Source of the DNA: Flammeovirgaceae bacterium UBA2786
Lineage (GTDB): Bacteria; Bacteroidota; Bacteroidia; Cytophagales; Cyclobacteriaceae
NCBI GenBank assembly: GCA_002352225.1
Contig: DEIA01000024.1
Span: 1 to 10,147, forward strand
DNA length: 10,147 nucleotides
Reading direction: 5' to 3'
The translations under genes and the position numbers were made by a program. Under the pieces are notes generated by a model, which did not search any database, was not told the origin of the DNA, and worked only from the letters and a program-made list of their open reading frames with translations. Shown here one piece after another: positions 1 to 5,454 of the stretch. Each line of letters starts with the position of its first letter. The stretch's first letter is position 1.

Positions 1-209
1 TTCCGGATGAGCGTGAAGAAATGCCGATTGAAACTCTCTATTTTCAAAGGGTCGATTGGTTTAATCTCATGAACTGGCGAATTCCGGAATCCCGATGAAG
101 TTGCATAGATCACCTAAATGCTTTCATAGTTCGTTCATCATCACGTGTTGGGATCGCGGTATGGGCTTAAAGCTTATGGCTTTAGAGTAGGTTACCCAAC
201 CGCGATGAC
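1..209. repeat. Copy 1 of a tandem ~210-base repeat (245-base period)
   Basis: The window opens inside a repeat unit that recurs from position 246. The first 99 bases match copy 2 at 97 positions by eye; the rest is similar but more divergent until the shared 3' hairpin at 150-209. The unit contains the 10-base palindrome ATTCCGGAAT at 81-90. Because the window starts at the repeat, further copies may lie to the left. No convincing gene is present, although a 21-codon frame (7-72) is retained in both copies. The function is unknown; it is most like a dispersed intergenic repeat. Confidence 0.9.
150..209. repeat. GATCGCGG hairpin repeat, copy 1
   Basis: The left arm ATCGCGGTATGGG (153-165) can pair with the right arm CCCAACCGCGAT (195-206), giving a 12-base-pair stem with one bulged A and a loop of about 29 bases. 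The same two arms recur at 395-461 and 4647-4713. The arms are conserved while the loop varies, which fits selection on, or mobilisation of, the palindrome. No T-run follows, so it does not look like an intrinsic terminator. Confidence 0.8.
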
Positions 210-245
210 ATTTTGGGTAGACGCGCTATCATCTTGTGAAAGTCA

Positions 246-461
246 TTCCGGATGAGTGTGAAGAAATGTCGATTGAAACTCTCTATTTTCAAAGGGTCGA
301 TTGGTTTAATCTCATGAACTGGCGAATTCCGGAATCCCGATGAAATCACACAGATTGCATAAGGGCTTTCATCATTCGTTCATCATCACCTGTCGGGATC
401 GCGGTATGGGCTTAAAGTTTATTGCTTAGCGATTTAGAATAGGTTGCCCAACCGCGATGAC
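246..461. repeat. Copy 2 of the tandem ~210-base repeat
   Basis: This is the second unit of the tandem repeat, with ATTCCGGAAT at 326-335 and the terminal hairpin at 395-461. The offset to copy 1 is 245 bases through the 5' half and 252 bases at the 3' end, so small indels have accumulated in the hairpin loop. It ends 57 bases before the sigma-factor start at 519, so it may contain or abut that operon's upstream control region. I could not identify a good TAnnTTTG-type promoter between the repeat and the gene. Confidence 0.9.
395..461. repeat. GATCGCGG hairpin repeat, copy 2
   Basis: The arms ATCGCGGTATGGG (398-410) and CCCAACCGCGAT (447-458) are identical to those of copy 1. The loop is a few bases longer and differs in sequence. 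The flanks GGG on the left and GAC on the right are also shared with the other copies. Confidence 0.8.
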
Positions 462-518
462 ATTCCAAAATAGCGCCTGATTTTTAACCAAATTACTGCA
501 ACATCCGTACAAAGTTGC

Positions 519-1097
519 GTGTCTAACCCCAAAATGACAGACGACAAGGCCCTGGTGGCACAGGTTTTAGGTGGCGACCAGCAGGCATTTCGCATGCTGA
601 TCAAACAACACGAAAGACTGGTGAGCCACATGATTGGACGGTTGATCAACAAGCCGGAAGATCGGGAAGAACTTTGTCAGGATGTGTTTTTAAAAGTATA
701 TGATAAACTGGGTGAGTTTACGTTTCAGTCGAAGTTGAGTACATGGATTGCCACCATTGCCTACCGGCATGGCATTAACCATCTGCGCAAGCGAAGGGTA
801 CCCATAAGCGATTTGCCTGAAGATGAAACATCTATAGAACGGTTTATCGCTATTGATGATGCCAGCGAAATACTGGCTGAAAGAGAAATGGATCAGATCG
901 TTTTTACGTTAATTGAAAAACTTCCACCACAGTACAAAGCCATACTTACCTTGTACCATGTGGAGGAGATGTCCTACCCGGAAATTGTTGAAATAACCGG
1001 CTTGCCAGAAGGTACCGTAAAGAATTATTTGTTTCGGGCGCGACAACTATTGAAAGAAAAAGTAAAACAGTATCTTGGTAAAGAAGCTACGTTATGA
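519..1097 (+). CDS. ECF-type RNA polymerase sigma factor (sigma-70 family)
   Basis: This is a 192-residue extracytoplasmic-function sigma factor, which would direct core RNA polymerase to a specific promoter set. Sigma region 2 lies at about residues 25-95, including the DREELCQDVFLKVY helix (48-61) and the promoter-melting segment STWIATIAYRHGINHLRKRR (74-93). Region 4 lies at about 130-182, with LPPQYKAILTLYHVEEMSY followed by the recognition helix GLPEGTVKNYLFRARQLL. The length is normal for the family. I use the GTG start at 519; an in-frame ATG at 534 (MTDDKALVAQ) is a serious alternative and loses only five residues. No Shine-Dalgarno is visible, as usual in Bacteroidota. The stop overlaps the next start as ATGA, so the two proteins should be made in a coupled way. 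Target genes and inducing signal are not apparent. Confidence 0.93.
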   Translation: MSNPKMTDDKALVAQVLGGDQQAFRMLIKQHERLVSHMIGRLINKPEDREELCQDVFLKVYDKLGEFTFQSKLSTWIATIAYRHGINHLRKRRVPISDLPEDETSIERFIAIDDASEILAEREMDQIVFTLIEKLPPQYKAILTLYHVEEMSYPEIVEITGLPEGTVKNYLFRARQLLKEKVKQYLGKEATL

Positions 1098-1468
1098 CAG
1101 ACGAAGAACTACAAAAACAAACAGAAGCAGGTGTTAGTGCACAGCATGGAGATGGTGAGAGCTATCGCCATGTGTTTAATGCGCTTAAAAAAGAACCTGC
1201 GTTTCATGTTTCATTGTCTTTTGCCGATCGGGTACTGGCACGAATTGAAAAAAAGGAAGAGCAACGTGATTTCCGCTGGCTGGCAGTTGGCATTCTCCTT
1301 TTAGTGATTGCGCTTATTGTTGTGTTAGCGCTTACCAAATCATTTACAACAGGAATATTCTCTTTTATATCTGGCTATCCCGGGCTTATCATTTTTGGGA
1401 TTGCATTTGTTTTATTGCTGCAATGGGTGGATCGTAAACTAATTCGCAAAGAGAAAGGCCTCGTTTAA
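1094..1468 (+). CDS. Small two-helix membrane protein, probable anti-sigma partner
   Basis: This 124-residue protein has a polar N-terminal region of about 60 residues, then two hydrophobic segments at about 62-80 (rich in L, V and I) and 95-111, and a short basic tail (DRKLIRKEKG). Its ATG overlaps the stop of the sigma gene by 4 bases, the usual arrangement for a cognate regulator that holds the sigma factor at the membrane. The N-terminal region would face the cytoplasm and could bind the sigma factor. The zinc anti-sigma signature HxxxCxxC is absent; the protein has no cysteine. The assignment therefore rests on position and topology rather than on a recognised domain. Gene reality is well supported by the coupling and the sensible composition; the function is inferred. 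Confidence 0.8.
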   Translation: MTDEELQKQTEAGVSAQHGDGESYRHVFNALKKEPAFHVSLSFADRVLARIEKKEEQRDFRWLAVGILLLVIALIVVLALTKSFTTGIFSFISGYPGLIIFGIAFVLLLQWVDRKLIRKEKGLV

Positions 1469-1505
1469 TAACCCATTCTTTTTTCGCCCTGCCATTTATT
1501 ATTTG

Positions 1506-1529
1506 CTGTCAGGTCTTCCGACCGGACAG
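1506..1529. terminator. Hairpin in the convergent gap, possible terminator
   Basis: CTGTC (1506-1510) and GGTC (1512-1515) pair with GACC (1520-1523) and GACAG (1525-1529) around a TTCC loop, with one A-G mismatch. It lies 38 bases past the stop of the anti-sigma-like gene and before the end of the convergent sugar operon, where a bidirectional terminator would be expected. No clear T-run follows on either strand, so it could equally be a dispersed palindrome. An alternative pairing of AGGTCT with AGACCT is also possible. Confidence 0.4.
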
Positions 1530-1550
1530 ACCTCAACTAAAGAGAAGCCC

Positions 1551-1580
1551 GTCAGGTTGAAAAAATCTGACGGCAATTAA
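1551..1580. repeat. GTCAGGTTGAAAAA hairpin repeat, copy 1
   Basis: GTCAGGTT (1551-1558) pairs with AATCTGAC (1564-1571, one G-T wobble) around an A-rich loop and is followed by GGCAATTA. Nearly the same 29 bases recur at 4598-4625. This copy lies just outside the 3' end of the minus-strand sugar operon. It could help end transcription from either side, but no T-run is adjacent. Confidence 0.75.
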
Positions 1581-1614
1581 GGGCCTTGTCATGTTCACAA
1601 TATTAATAGTCTCT

Positions 1615-2376
1615 CTAAATACCCACTACTCTACGCTTGTACTCTACTAATGCAGCATCCAGTCGTTCTTTGGCGGTGGTGTCGCCAGGAACATTATGTG
1701 AAGGATGAATGAAAAGTTTAACCCCGCGGTCGGCCAGAATTTCGGCAACCGTGGTTACCGTCATCCAAACAGTAGCAACAAATGCCATAGTAGAAACCGG
1801 CCCCACTTTGTCCTGATGGTTTTTTAAATCTACCGATGCATCAACAACAGGTGCACAAGAATCAACCACTACATCGGCAATATCAAAAAGTGTTTTGCCG
1901 GTTGCATGGCGGGTTTGTTTTCCTTTGGCTGCCGCTGCAGAACCGAAGGCAATTACCTTCATGCCGCGTTGTTTGGCTTCCAGTGCTACATCAATGTTCA
2001 CATTATTAATACCGGTGTGCGAAAAAATCCACATCGTATCGCGCGGGTCAAAGTTATAGCCTTTCATTATAGCCGCACCGTAGCCATCGGCCCGCTCTAA
2101 AAATAAAAACTGATGGATGCCCATCTCCCCGGTAATTCGGGTAAAGAATGTAAGGGGTAATTCAATAATGGGATGAAAACCAACAAAGCCCCCGATGCGC
2201 GGATACATTTCTTCTACCGGAATAGTAGCATGGCCACAACCAAAGGTGTGTACCCACCTCCCGGCCTCAATACTATCGGCCATTACCGTAGCGGCCTGTC
2301 TTATTTTTTCCATTTGTGTTTCTTCCAGTGCTGTGAGAATATCCCTCACATTGTTGAGCCATTGTGTTGCAAGCAT
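1615..2376 (-). CDS. SIS-domain phosphosugar-binding protein (UPF0309-like)
   Basis: This 253-residue cytoplasmic protein carries a sugar-isomerase (SIS) fold, which binds phosphosugars in isomerases and regulators. Visible motifs are the glycine-rich FGCGHA (45-50) followed by EEMYPRIGG (55-63), a serine/threonine phosphate-binding segment IFSHTGINN (117-125), the strand KVIAFGS (140-146), and a C-terminal FIHPSHNVPGDT segment. This order matches SIS proteins of the UPF0309 group as I know them. The gene is last in a minus-strand operon, 3 bases after the permease stop. After ROK phosphorylation and MFS uptake, an isomerase, etherase-like lyase or deaminase step on a sugar phosphate would be logical. 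The exact reaction cannot be read from the sequence. It could instead be a sensor without catalytic activity. Confidence 0.9.
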   Translation of the reverse strand: MLATQWLNNVRDILTALEETQMEKIRQAATVMADSIEAGRWVHTFGCGHATIPVEEMYPRIGGFVGFHPIIELPLTFFTRITGEMGIHQFLFLERADGYGAAIMKGYNFDPRDTMWIFSHTGINNVNIDVALEAKQRGMKVIAFGSAAAAKGKQTRHATGKTLFDIADVVVDSCAPVVDASVDLKNHQDKVGPVSTMAFVATVWMTVTTVAEILADRGVKLFIHPSHNVPGDTTAKERLDAALVEYKRRVVGI

Positions 2377-2379
2377 ATT

Positions 2380-3525
2380 TTACGTTTTTAAAGTTTTCGA
2401 TAATGTCAGTGTTAAGATCAGCATCATTCCCGAAAGAACAAAACTGAATGTAGTGAGGTGGTGTATGCCTGACGATTCCGTTACCACACCCATCAGGTAA
2501 TTGATGATCATATTGCCCGTAAGTGCAAATGAAATTACCAAACTGAATGCTGTGCCGGAAACCTGAGGGTACTTCACCCCTATTACGCCAAGCATTACCG
2601 GGAAACCAGAGGCCAACCCGATTCCAAATGCAATTAATCCAAGTCTCGATAGGGCCAGTGTGTGCGAACTATACAACAGCACACATCCTAAAACCAGGAT
2701 GAACATAGTAATAAACATTACGGTTCGCTGACTGGTTTTGGTTAATGCCCATCCTAAAATAAGCCGGGTAACAGCCATGCTAACTACATATATGGAAAGT
2801 GTATAGAGTGCTTCATTATCTTCAGCAATCTTCAGGGTAGTGAGGTAAGAGGTTGTCCAGTTGTTTACAATCGCCTCAAATGCAGTTTGACAAAACAGAA
2901 AAACTGTAACCAGAATTACGATCGGATCTTTTAAGAGCGTTCCCGCAGAAGTTAGTGGCTTACGCTGAATTTGTTTGGGTGGAGGGAATGGGATAAGAGC
3001 AAACAGAAGAGAAATAGCTAACGAACTATACCCTGCAAAAGCAACTATTTGCTGATATGAAAATGAATTCTTAAGAAACGCTAAGACAGAAGGCATGCTC
3101 AATGCTCCAATGGCAAAGAATACACCCAATAAACTCAGGCCTGAACTTTTATTTTCGCTGATGTCGGCTACCAGCGCATTGGCTCCGCCATTTATGGCTC
3201 CACCACCAAAACCAAAAAGAAAAATACAAACCTGCAACAACGGAATGGATTCTAAGTAGGCAATGCCCTCAAAGCCGATAAAAAGACAGCATGTAGAGAT
3301 AACAAAAAATAATTTATGACCATACCGGTCGGCCACTGGCCCAAAAACCAATGAGCCAACAATAATCCCGATCGGGAGAATAGAAAACAACGTGCCCGCA
3401 CTGATGTTGTCAAGAAGCAATCTTTCGCGCAGCCATAATGTAACCGAACCTAATGTAATCAGGCTTACACCAAACAACAGCATGCCCATGCAAGCAGCAA
3501 GAGATGCAGCTCTGTACTTATTCAT
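2380..3525 (-). CDS. MFS sugar permease (FHS/FucP-like)
   Basis: This 381-residue inner-membrane transporter has about twelve hydrophobic helices in two halves, separated by a polar loop near residues 180-200 (PFPPPKQIQRKP). The major-facilitator loop 2-3 motif is seen as GPVADRYGHK (62-71). NGGANALVAD (112-121) resembles the conserved helix-4 region of fucose/glucose-galactose:proton symporters. FEAIVNNW (216-223) lies in helix 7. Its ATG overlaps the end of the ROK kinase gene by 8 bases and its stop is 3 bases from the SIS gene, so all three are probably co-transcribed and co-translated. The substrate is inferred to be a free sugar or amino sugar that the kinase then phosphorylates; the identity is unknown. 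Length and topology are complete. Confidence 0.92.
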   Translation of the reverse strand: MNKYRAASLAACMGMLLFGVSLITLGSVTLWLRERLLLDNISAGTLFSILPIGIIVGSLVFGPVADRYGHKLFFVISTCCLFIGFEGIAYLESIPLLQVCIFLFGFGGGAINGGANALVADISENKSSGLSLLGVFFAIGALSMPSVLAFLKNSFSYQQIVAFAGYSSLAISLLFALIPFPPPKQIQRKPLTSAGTLLKDPIVILVTVFLFCQTAFEAIVNNWTTSYLTTLKIAEDNEALYTLSIYVVSMAVTRLILGWALTKTSQRTVMFITMFILVLGCVLLYSSHTLALSRLGLIAFGIGLASGFPVMLGVIGVKYPQVSGTAFSLVISFALTGNMIINYLMGVVTESSGIHHLTTFSFVLSGMMLILTLTLSKTLKT

Positions 3526-4453
3526 GCTTAATGGTTTTAGAATTCATGGCCAGGTATCCGGCACCATAAAGAGCGGCATCGCTGCCCAGCGCGGAAGACT
3601 CAAAATCAACCTGCCTGATTGAAATGGGCTGTGCCCATAGCAGGGCTTCGTCTTTTATTTTCGGAACAAATGGTGCAGCGGGGCCAAATACTCCGCCACC
3701 AAAAATTACTTTTTCAGGGTTAAACAAACTTACCAGGTTAGCGGCAGCCATTCCCCAAAAGGTAATACATTCATGTATAACTTTCCGGGCAACTGCATCA
3801 CCATTGTTATGGGCAGCAAAAACTTCATGAGCTGTTACTTCTTTTTGTAACTGGCCCGAATAGTTTTCTTCGCTTTGCAGTATTTCTTTTGCCAGTCTGG
3901 CAATGCCATCTCCTGATGCGTAATACTCAAAACAACCCATCGGTTTGTATTTGTTTTGATAGGGTTTGGTTAGTGCCATCCACCCTATCGCTCCGGCAAT
4001 ATCGTGTGCACCGCGCACCATGTTACCACCCGAAAGAATACCGGCACCAATACCCGTTCCAACGGCCAAAAAAATTGCATCCTTGCAGTTTTTCGAATGG
4101 CCTTGCCAACATTCGCCAAGAATACTGCAGGCGCGGTCGTTATCAACTATTACATGAATTCCGCTGGCATGTGTTAATTGTTCGTGAAGCGGGTAATCAT
4201 CCCACCCCGGAATATTGGGTGCCCAAACCCGTTGTGTTTTTGTATTGGAAATACCCGGAACCGAAACACCAATTGCGTGGATTGCTGCGTTGACCTGTTG
4301 ATAGTTGCGCACGGTTTGAACTATCAAATCTCCAACCGCACCTCCCTGGCGGCCTTCCAATAAGGCTACTTTTCTTGAAACGATTTTACCTTGTTCATCG
4401 AACAGAGAACTGGAAAGTTTGGTGCCACCTAAGTCAAGTGCAAGTATGGGCAT
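3518..4453 (-). CDS. ROK-family sugar kinase, zinc-site variant
   Basis: This 311-residue cytoplasmic kinase should phosphorylate a hexose or amino sugar with ATP. It has the N-terminal phosphate motif LDLGGTK (6-12), the catalytic-Asp region VDNDRACSILGE (103-114), the second phosphate motif VGTGIGAG (131-138), and a C-terminal FGGGV (251-255). The ROK zinc site is altered: the usual GHM histidine is W158 (GAIGWMAL), and of the CxCGxxGCxE ligands only C174 (GCFEYYASG) remains, with N167 and Y169 in the other cysteine positions. I chose the ATG at 4453 because the core strand starts at once (MPILALDLGG). A start at 4549 would add 32 unconserved-looking residues. It has no N-terminal helix-turn-helix, so it is a kinase rather than a NagC/Xyl-type repressor. 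A weak candidate -7 box, TATTTTTA on the minus strand, lies at 4472-4479. Confidence 0.92.
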   Translation of the reverse strand: MPILALDLGGTKLSSSLFDEQGKIVSRKVALLEGRQGGAVGDLIVQTVRNYQQVNAAIHAIGVSVPGISNTKTQRVWAPNIPGWDDYPLHEQLTHASGIHVIVDNDRACSILGECWQGHSKNCKDAIFLAVGTGIGAGILSGGNMVRGAHDIAGAIGWMALTKPYQNKYKPMGCFEYYASGDGIARLAKEILQSEENYSGQLQKEVTAHEVFAAHNNGDAVARKVIHECITFWGMAAANLVSLFNPEKVIFGGGVFGPAAPFVPKIKDEALLWAQPISIRQVDFESSALGSDAALYGAGYLAMNSKTIKHE

Positions 4454-4560
4454 GGGTTGTCTTGACAATAATAAAAATATCCAGGGTGGATAACAACATC
4501 TGTGCTGGACATTTGAATGCCCGATGAGTGCATTGTTCAAACCTTGCATTCAATTCCTGC

Positions 4561-4582
4561 CGGAGTCGGAAGCGAGGCTCCG
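4561..4582. repeat. GAAGC-loop hairpin repeat, copy 1
   Basis: CGGAGTC (4561-4567) pairs with GGCTCCG (4576-4582, one G-T wobble) around GGAAGCGA. It belongs to a small family with the pattern GAG-Y-nn-GAAGC-n-CTC that also occurs at 4724-4744 (minus strand) and 4933-4958. Confidence 0.65.
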
Positions 4583-4597
4583 CGCGGAAGGGAAATC

Positions 4598-4625
4598 GTC
4601 AGGTTGAAAAACCTGATGGCAATTA
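4598..4625. repeat. GTCAGGTTGAAAAA hairpin repeat, copy 2
   Basis: CAGGTT (4600-4605) and AACCTG (4610-4615) form a perfect 6-base stem closed by GAAA, followed by ATGGCAATTA. It matches 1551-1580 almost base for base in the same orientation. The two copies lie on either side of the three-gene sugar operon. Confidence 0.75.
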
Positions 4626-4646
4626 TAAAATCACCAGTACTTTATC

Positions 4647-4713
4647 GGGATCGCGGTATGGGAATTGAAGACTTGGTTTCATCAATCTAAATTGGTTACC
4701 CAACCGCGATGAC
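4647..4713. repeat. GATCGCGG hairpin repeat, copy 3
   Basis: The left arm ATCGCGGTATGGG (4650-4662) and right arm CCCAACCGCGAT (4699-4710) are identical to those of the two copies near the left edge, about 4.2 kb away. The loop sequence differs, except for GGTTA immediately before the right arm, shared with copy 1. This shows a dispersed family and not only a local tandem duplication. Confidence 0.8.
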
Positions 4714-4723
4714 TGCACTGTAG

Positions 4724-4744
4724 GAGTACGCAAGCTTCGCACTC
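4724..4744 (-). repeat. GAAGC-loop hairpin repeat, copy 2 (minus strand)
   Basis: GAGT (4724-4727) and ACTC (4741-4744) are inverted. Read on the minus strand, the enclosed sequence includes GCGAAGCTTGCG, so the element resembles the hairpins at 4561-4582 and 4933-4958. The stem is short and imperfect, so membership of the family is tentative. Confidence 0.45.
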
Positions 4745-4779
4745 GAAATGTATTCTGGGAAAAAATTAATTCTTTGACA

Positions 4780-4861
4780 CAGCGTCTCCACGCCTTGCGG
4801 TTAATTTTTACCTCCCATCAAAATACTGTAACCTTTTATATCTTACGCGGGTAAATCTGTT
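4780..4861 (+). repeat. 82-base direct repeat, upstream copy
   Basis: From CAGCGTCTCCACGCC to GGTAAATCTGTT this segment matches 5455-5537 with five substitutions, all transitions, and one single-base indel (about 93% identity by eye). Similarity stops abruptly on both sides. This copy has no gene directly after it, whereas copy 2 is the leader of the amidohydrolase gene. It therefore looks like a duplicated leader fragment left upstream of the hicBA pair. Confidence 0.9.
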
Positions 4862-4903
4862 CCCAGCGGAGCCTTTGCAATTCTTTTTTTGAACAGTAAA
4901 AGC

Positions 4904-4980
4904 TAATCCATTATTAAGGCTCATTTCTAAATCGCAGAGCCCGAAGCGAGACTCTGCGAAGAAAGTTAAGTAACGGATTA
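4904..4980. repeat. Nested inverted repeats upstream of hicB
   Basis: An outer pair, TAATCCATTA (4904-4913) and TAACGGATTA (4971-4980), is complementary at 9 of 10 positions. It encloses an inner hairpin with stem CGCAGAG (4933-4939) and CTCTGCG (4952-4958), whose loop contains GAAGCGAG. The right outer arm ends 10 bases before the candidate hicB -7 box, where a repressor site would act. This could be a toxin-antitoxin operator, or simply another dispersed palindrome of the GAAGC family. Confidence 0.5.
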
Positions 4981-4989
4981 AAATTTAGG

Positions 4990-4997
4990 TATCTTTA
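4990..4997 (+). promoter_or_regulatory. Candidate -7 promoter box for hicBA
   Basis: TATCTTTA matches the Bacteroidota -7 consensus TAnnTTTG except for the last base and lies 19 bases before the hicB ATG, leaving a short leader. The expected -33 TTTG is weak: about 20 bases upstream there is only GTTAAG. It is proposed from sequence resemblance alone. Confidence 0.35.
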
Positions 4998-5016
4998 TAT
5001 TAAAACAATTATTCCG

Positions 5017-5229
5017 ATGAAAAAGTACTTAATAATATATGAAAGAAGTTTGGATGGCTATAGTGCCTACGTTCCCGACTTGCCGGGTTGTACCTCAGCC
5101 GGAGCAACAAAAGAAGAAGTAACTGAAAATATTGTAGAGGCAATTAAACTTCATCTTGAAGTGATGCGCGAATCAGGGTATGAAATCCCTGAAGCCAATT
5201 CAGAGTCAGAGACCCTTGTTTTTGCATGA
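5017..5229 (+). CDS. hicB: HicB-family antitoxin
   Basis: This 70-residue protein is the antitoxin of a type II HicAB pair, which neutralises the HicA mRNA interferase by direct binding. The HicB core (partial RNase H-like fold) is seen as DGYSAYVPDLPGCTSAGAT (13-31), followed by a helix rich in E, A and I (33-52). The antitoxin gene comes first, 5 bases ahead of the toxin, an order known in many HicBA loci. The chain ends soon after the core, at SESETLVFA, with no room for the C-terminal helix-turn-helix or ribbon-helix-helix domain that lets longer HicB proteins repress their own operon. The ATG at 5017 gives the canonical MKKYLIIYE start. Confidence 0.93.
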   Translation: MKKYLIIYERSLDGYSAYVPDLPGCTSAGATKEEVTENIVEAIKLHLEVMRESGYEIPEANSESETLVFA

Positions 5230-5234
5230 CTTAG

Positions 5235-5423
5235 ATGAAATACAAAGACGTTGTAAAACTTATTGAAGATGACGGCTGGGAAATGGTTCGGCAACGAGGG
5301 AGTCATCGCGCATATAAGCACAAGATAAAAACCGGAATTGTTACAATCGCATATCATCGATTGTCTGATGATATTCCACGTGGTACGCTTAACAGCATCC
5401 TTAAGCAAGCAGCACTAAAATAG
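5235..5423 (+). CDS. hicA: HicA-family mRNA interferase toxin
   Basis: This 62-residue toxin of the HicA (YcfA-like) family has a double-stranded-RNA-binding-like fold and cleaves mRNA, halting translation when HicB is lost. The catalytic histidine lies in the family motif RQRGSHRAYKH (H24). The C-terminal DIPRGTLNSILKQAAL (46-61) is the typical HicA ending. Length and motifs are complete, so the toxin looks intact and potentially active. It follows hicB after 5 bases and is surely co-transcribed. No terminator is visible between its stop and the next gene at 5557, so read-through into the amidohydrolase gene is possible. Confidence 0.94.
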   Translation: MKYKDVVKLIEDDGWEMVRQRGSHRAYKHKIKTGIVTIAYHRLSDDIPRGTLNSILKQAALK

Positions 5424-5454
5424 CTATTGGTAAATGAAGAAAGGCACTTAACAT

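Larger units (their letters stand above)
4454..5016. other. Gene-free, palindrome-rich intergenic region
   Basis: These 563 bases between the divergent sugar operon and hicBA contain no plausible coding region. They hold at least six repeat elements in succession: hairpins at 4561-4582, 4598-4625, 4647-4713 and 4724-4744, the 82-base direct repeat at 4780-4861, and a nested inverted repeat at 4904-4980. The region should also contain the promoters of both flanking transcription units. Confidence 0.75.

Noticed and set aside
21..98. 25-codon frame starting MPIETLYFQ in the tandem repeat
   Set aside because: One of the two changes between copies alters its second residue (Pro to Ser) and another alters the sequence just before it; there is no sign of coding constraint in this frame.
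150..461. Integron attC sites suggested by inverted CCCAAC-like arms
   Set aside because: The arms are in the wrong order: the site reads GGTATGGG then CCCAACC, whereas attC needs YYYAAC first and GTTRRR last. No integrase or cassette array is present.
1..461. CRISPR array at the left edge
   Set aside because: The period is about 245 bases with a long conserved unit, far from the 60-75-base repeat-spacer period, and no cas gene is in the window.
1551..1580. Hairpin as a classical intrinsic terminator
   Set aside because: There is a stem but no T-run after it on either strand, and the same sequence recurs elsewhere as a dispersed repeat.
3889..4293. 134-codon plus-strand frame opposite the ROK kinase
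   Set aside because: It is antisense to a gene with clear motifs, has an implausible composition rich in Cys, His and Pro, and resembles no family.
3518..4549. Longer ROK kinase start at 4549 adding 32 residues
   Set aside because: The added residues (MQGLNNALIG and on) resemble no ROK N-terminus, and the conserved first strand begins exactly at the ATG at 4453.
4862..4900. T-run near 4884-4890 as a terminator
   Set aside because: No stable stem directly precedes the T-run, and no gene ends upstream of it on the plus strand.
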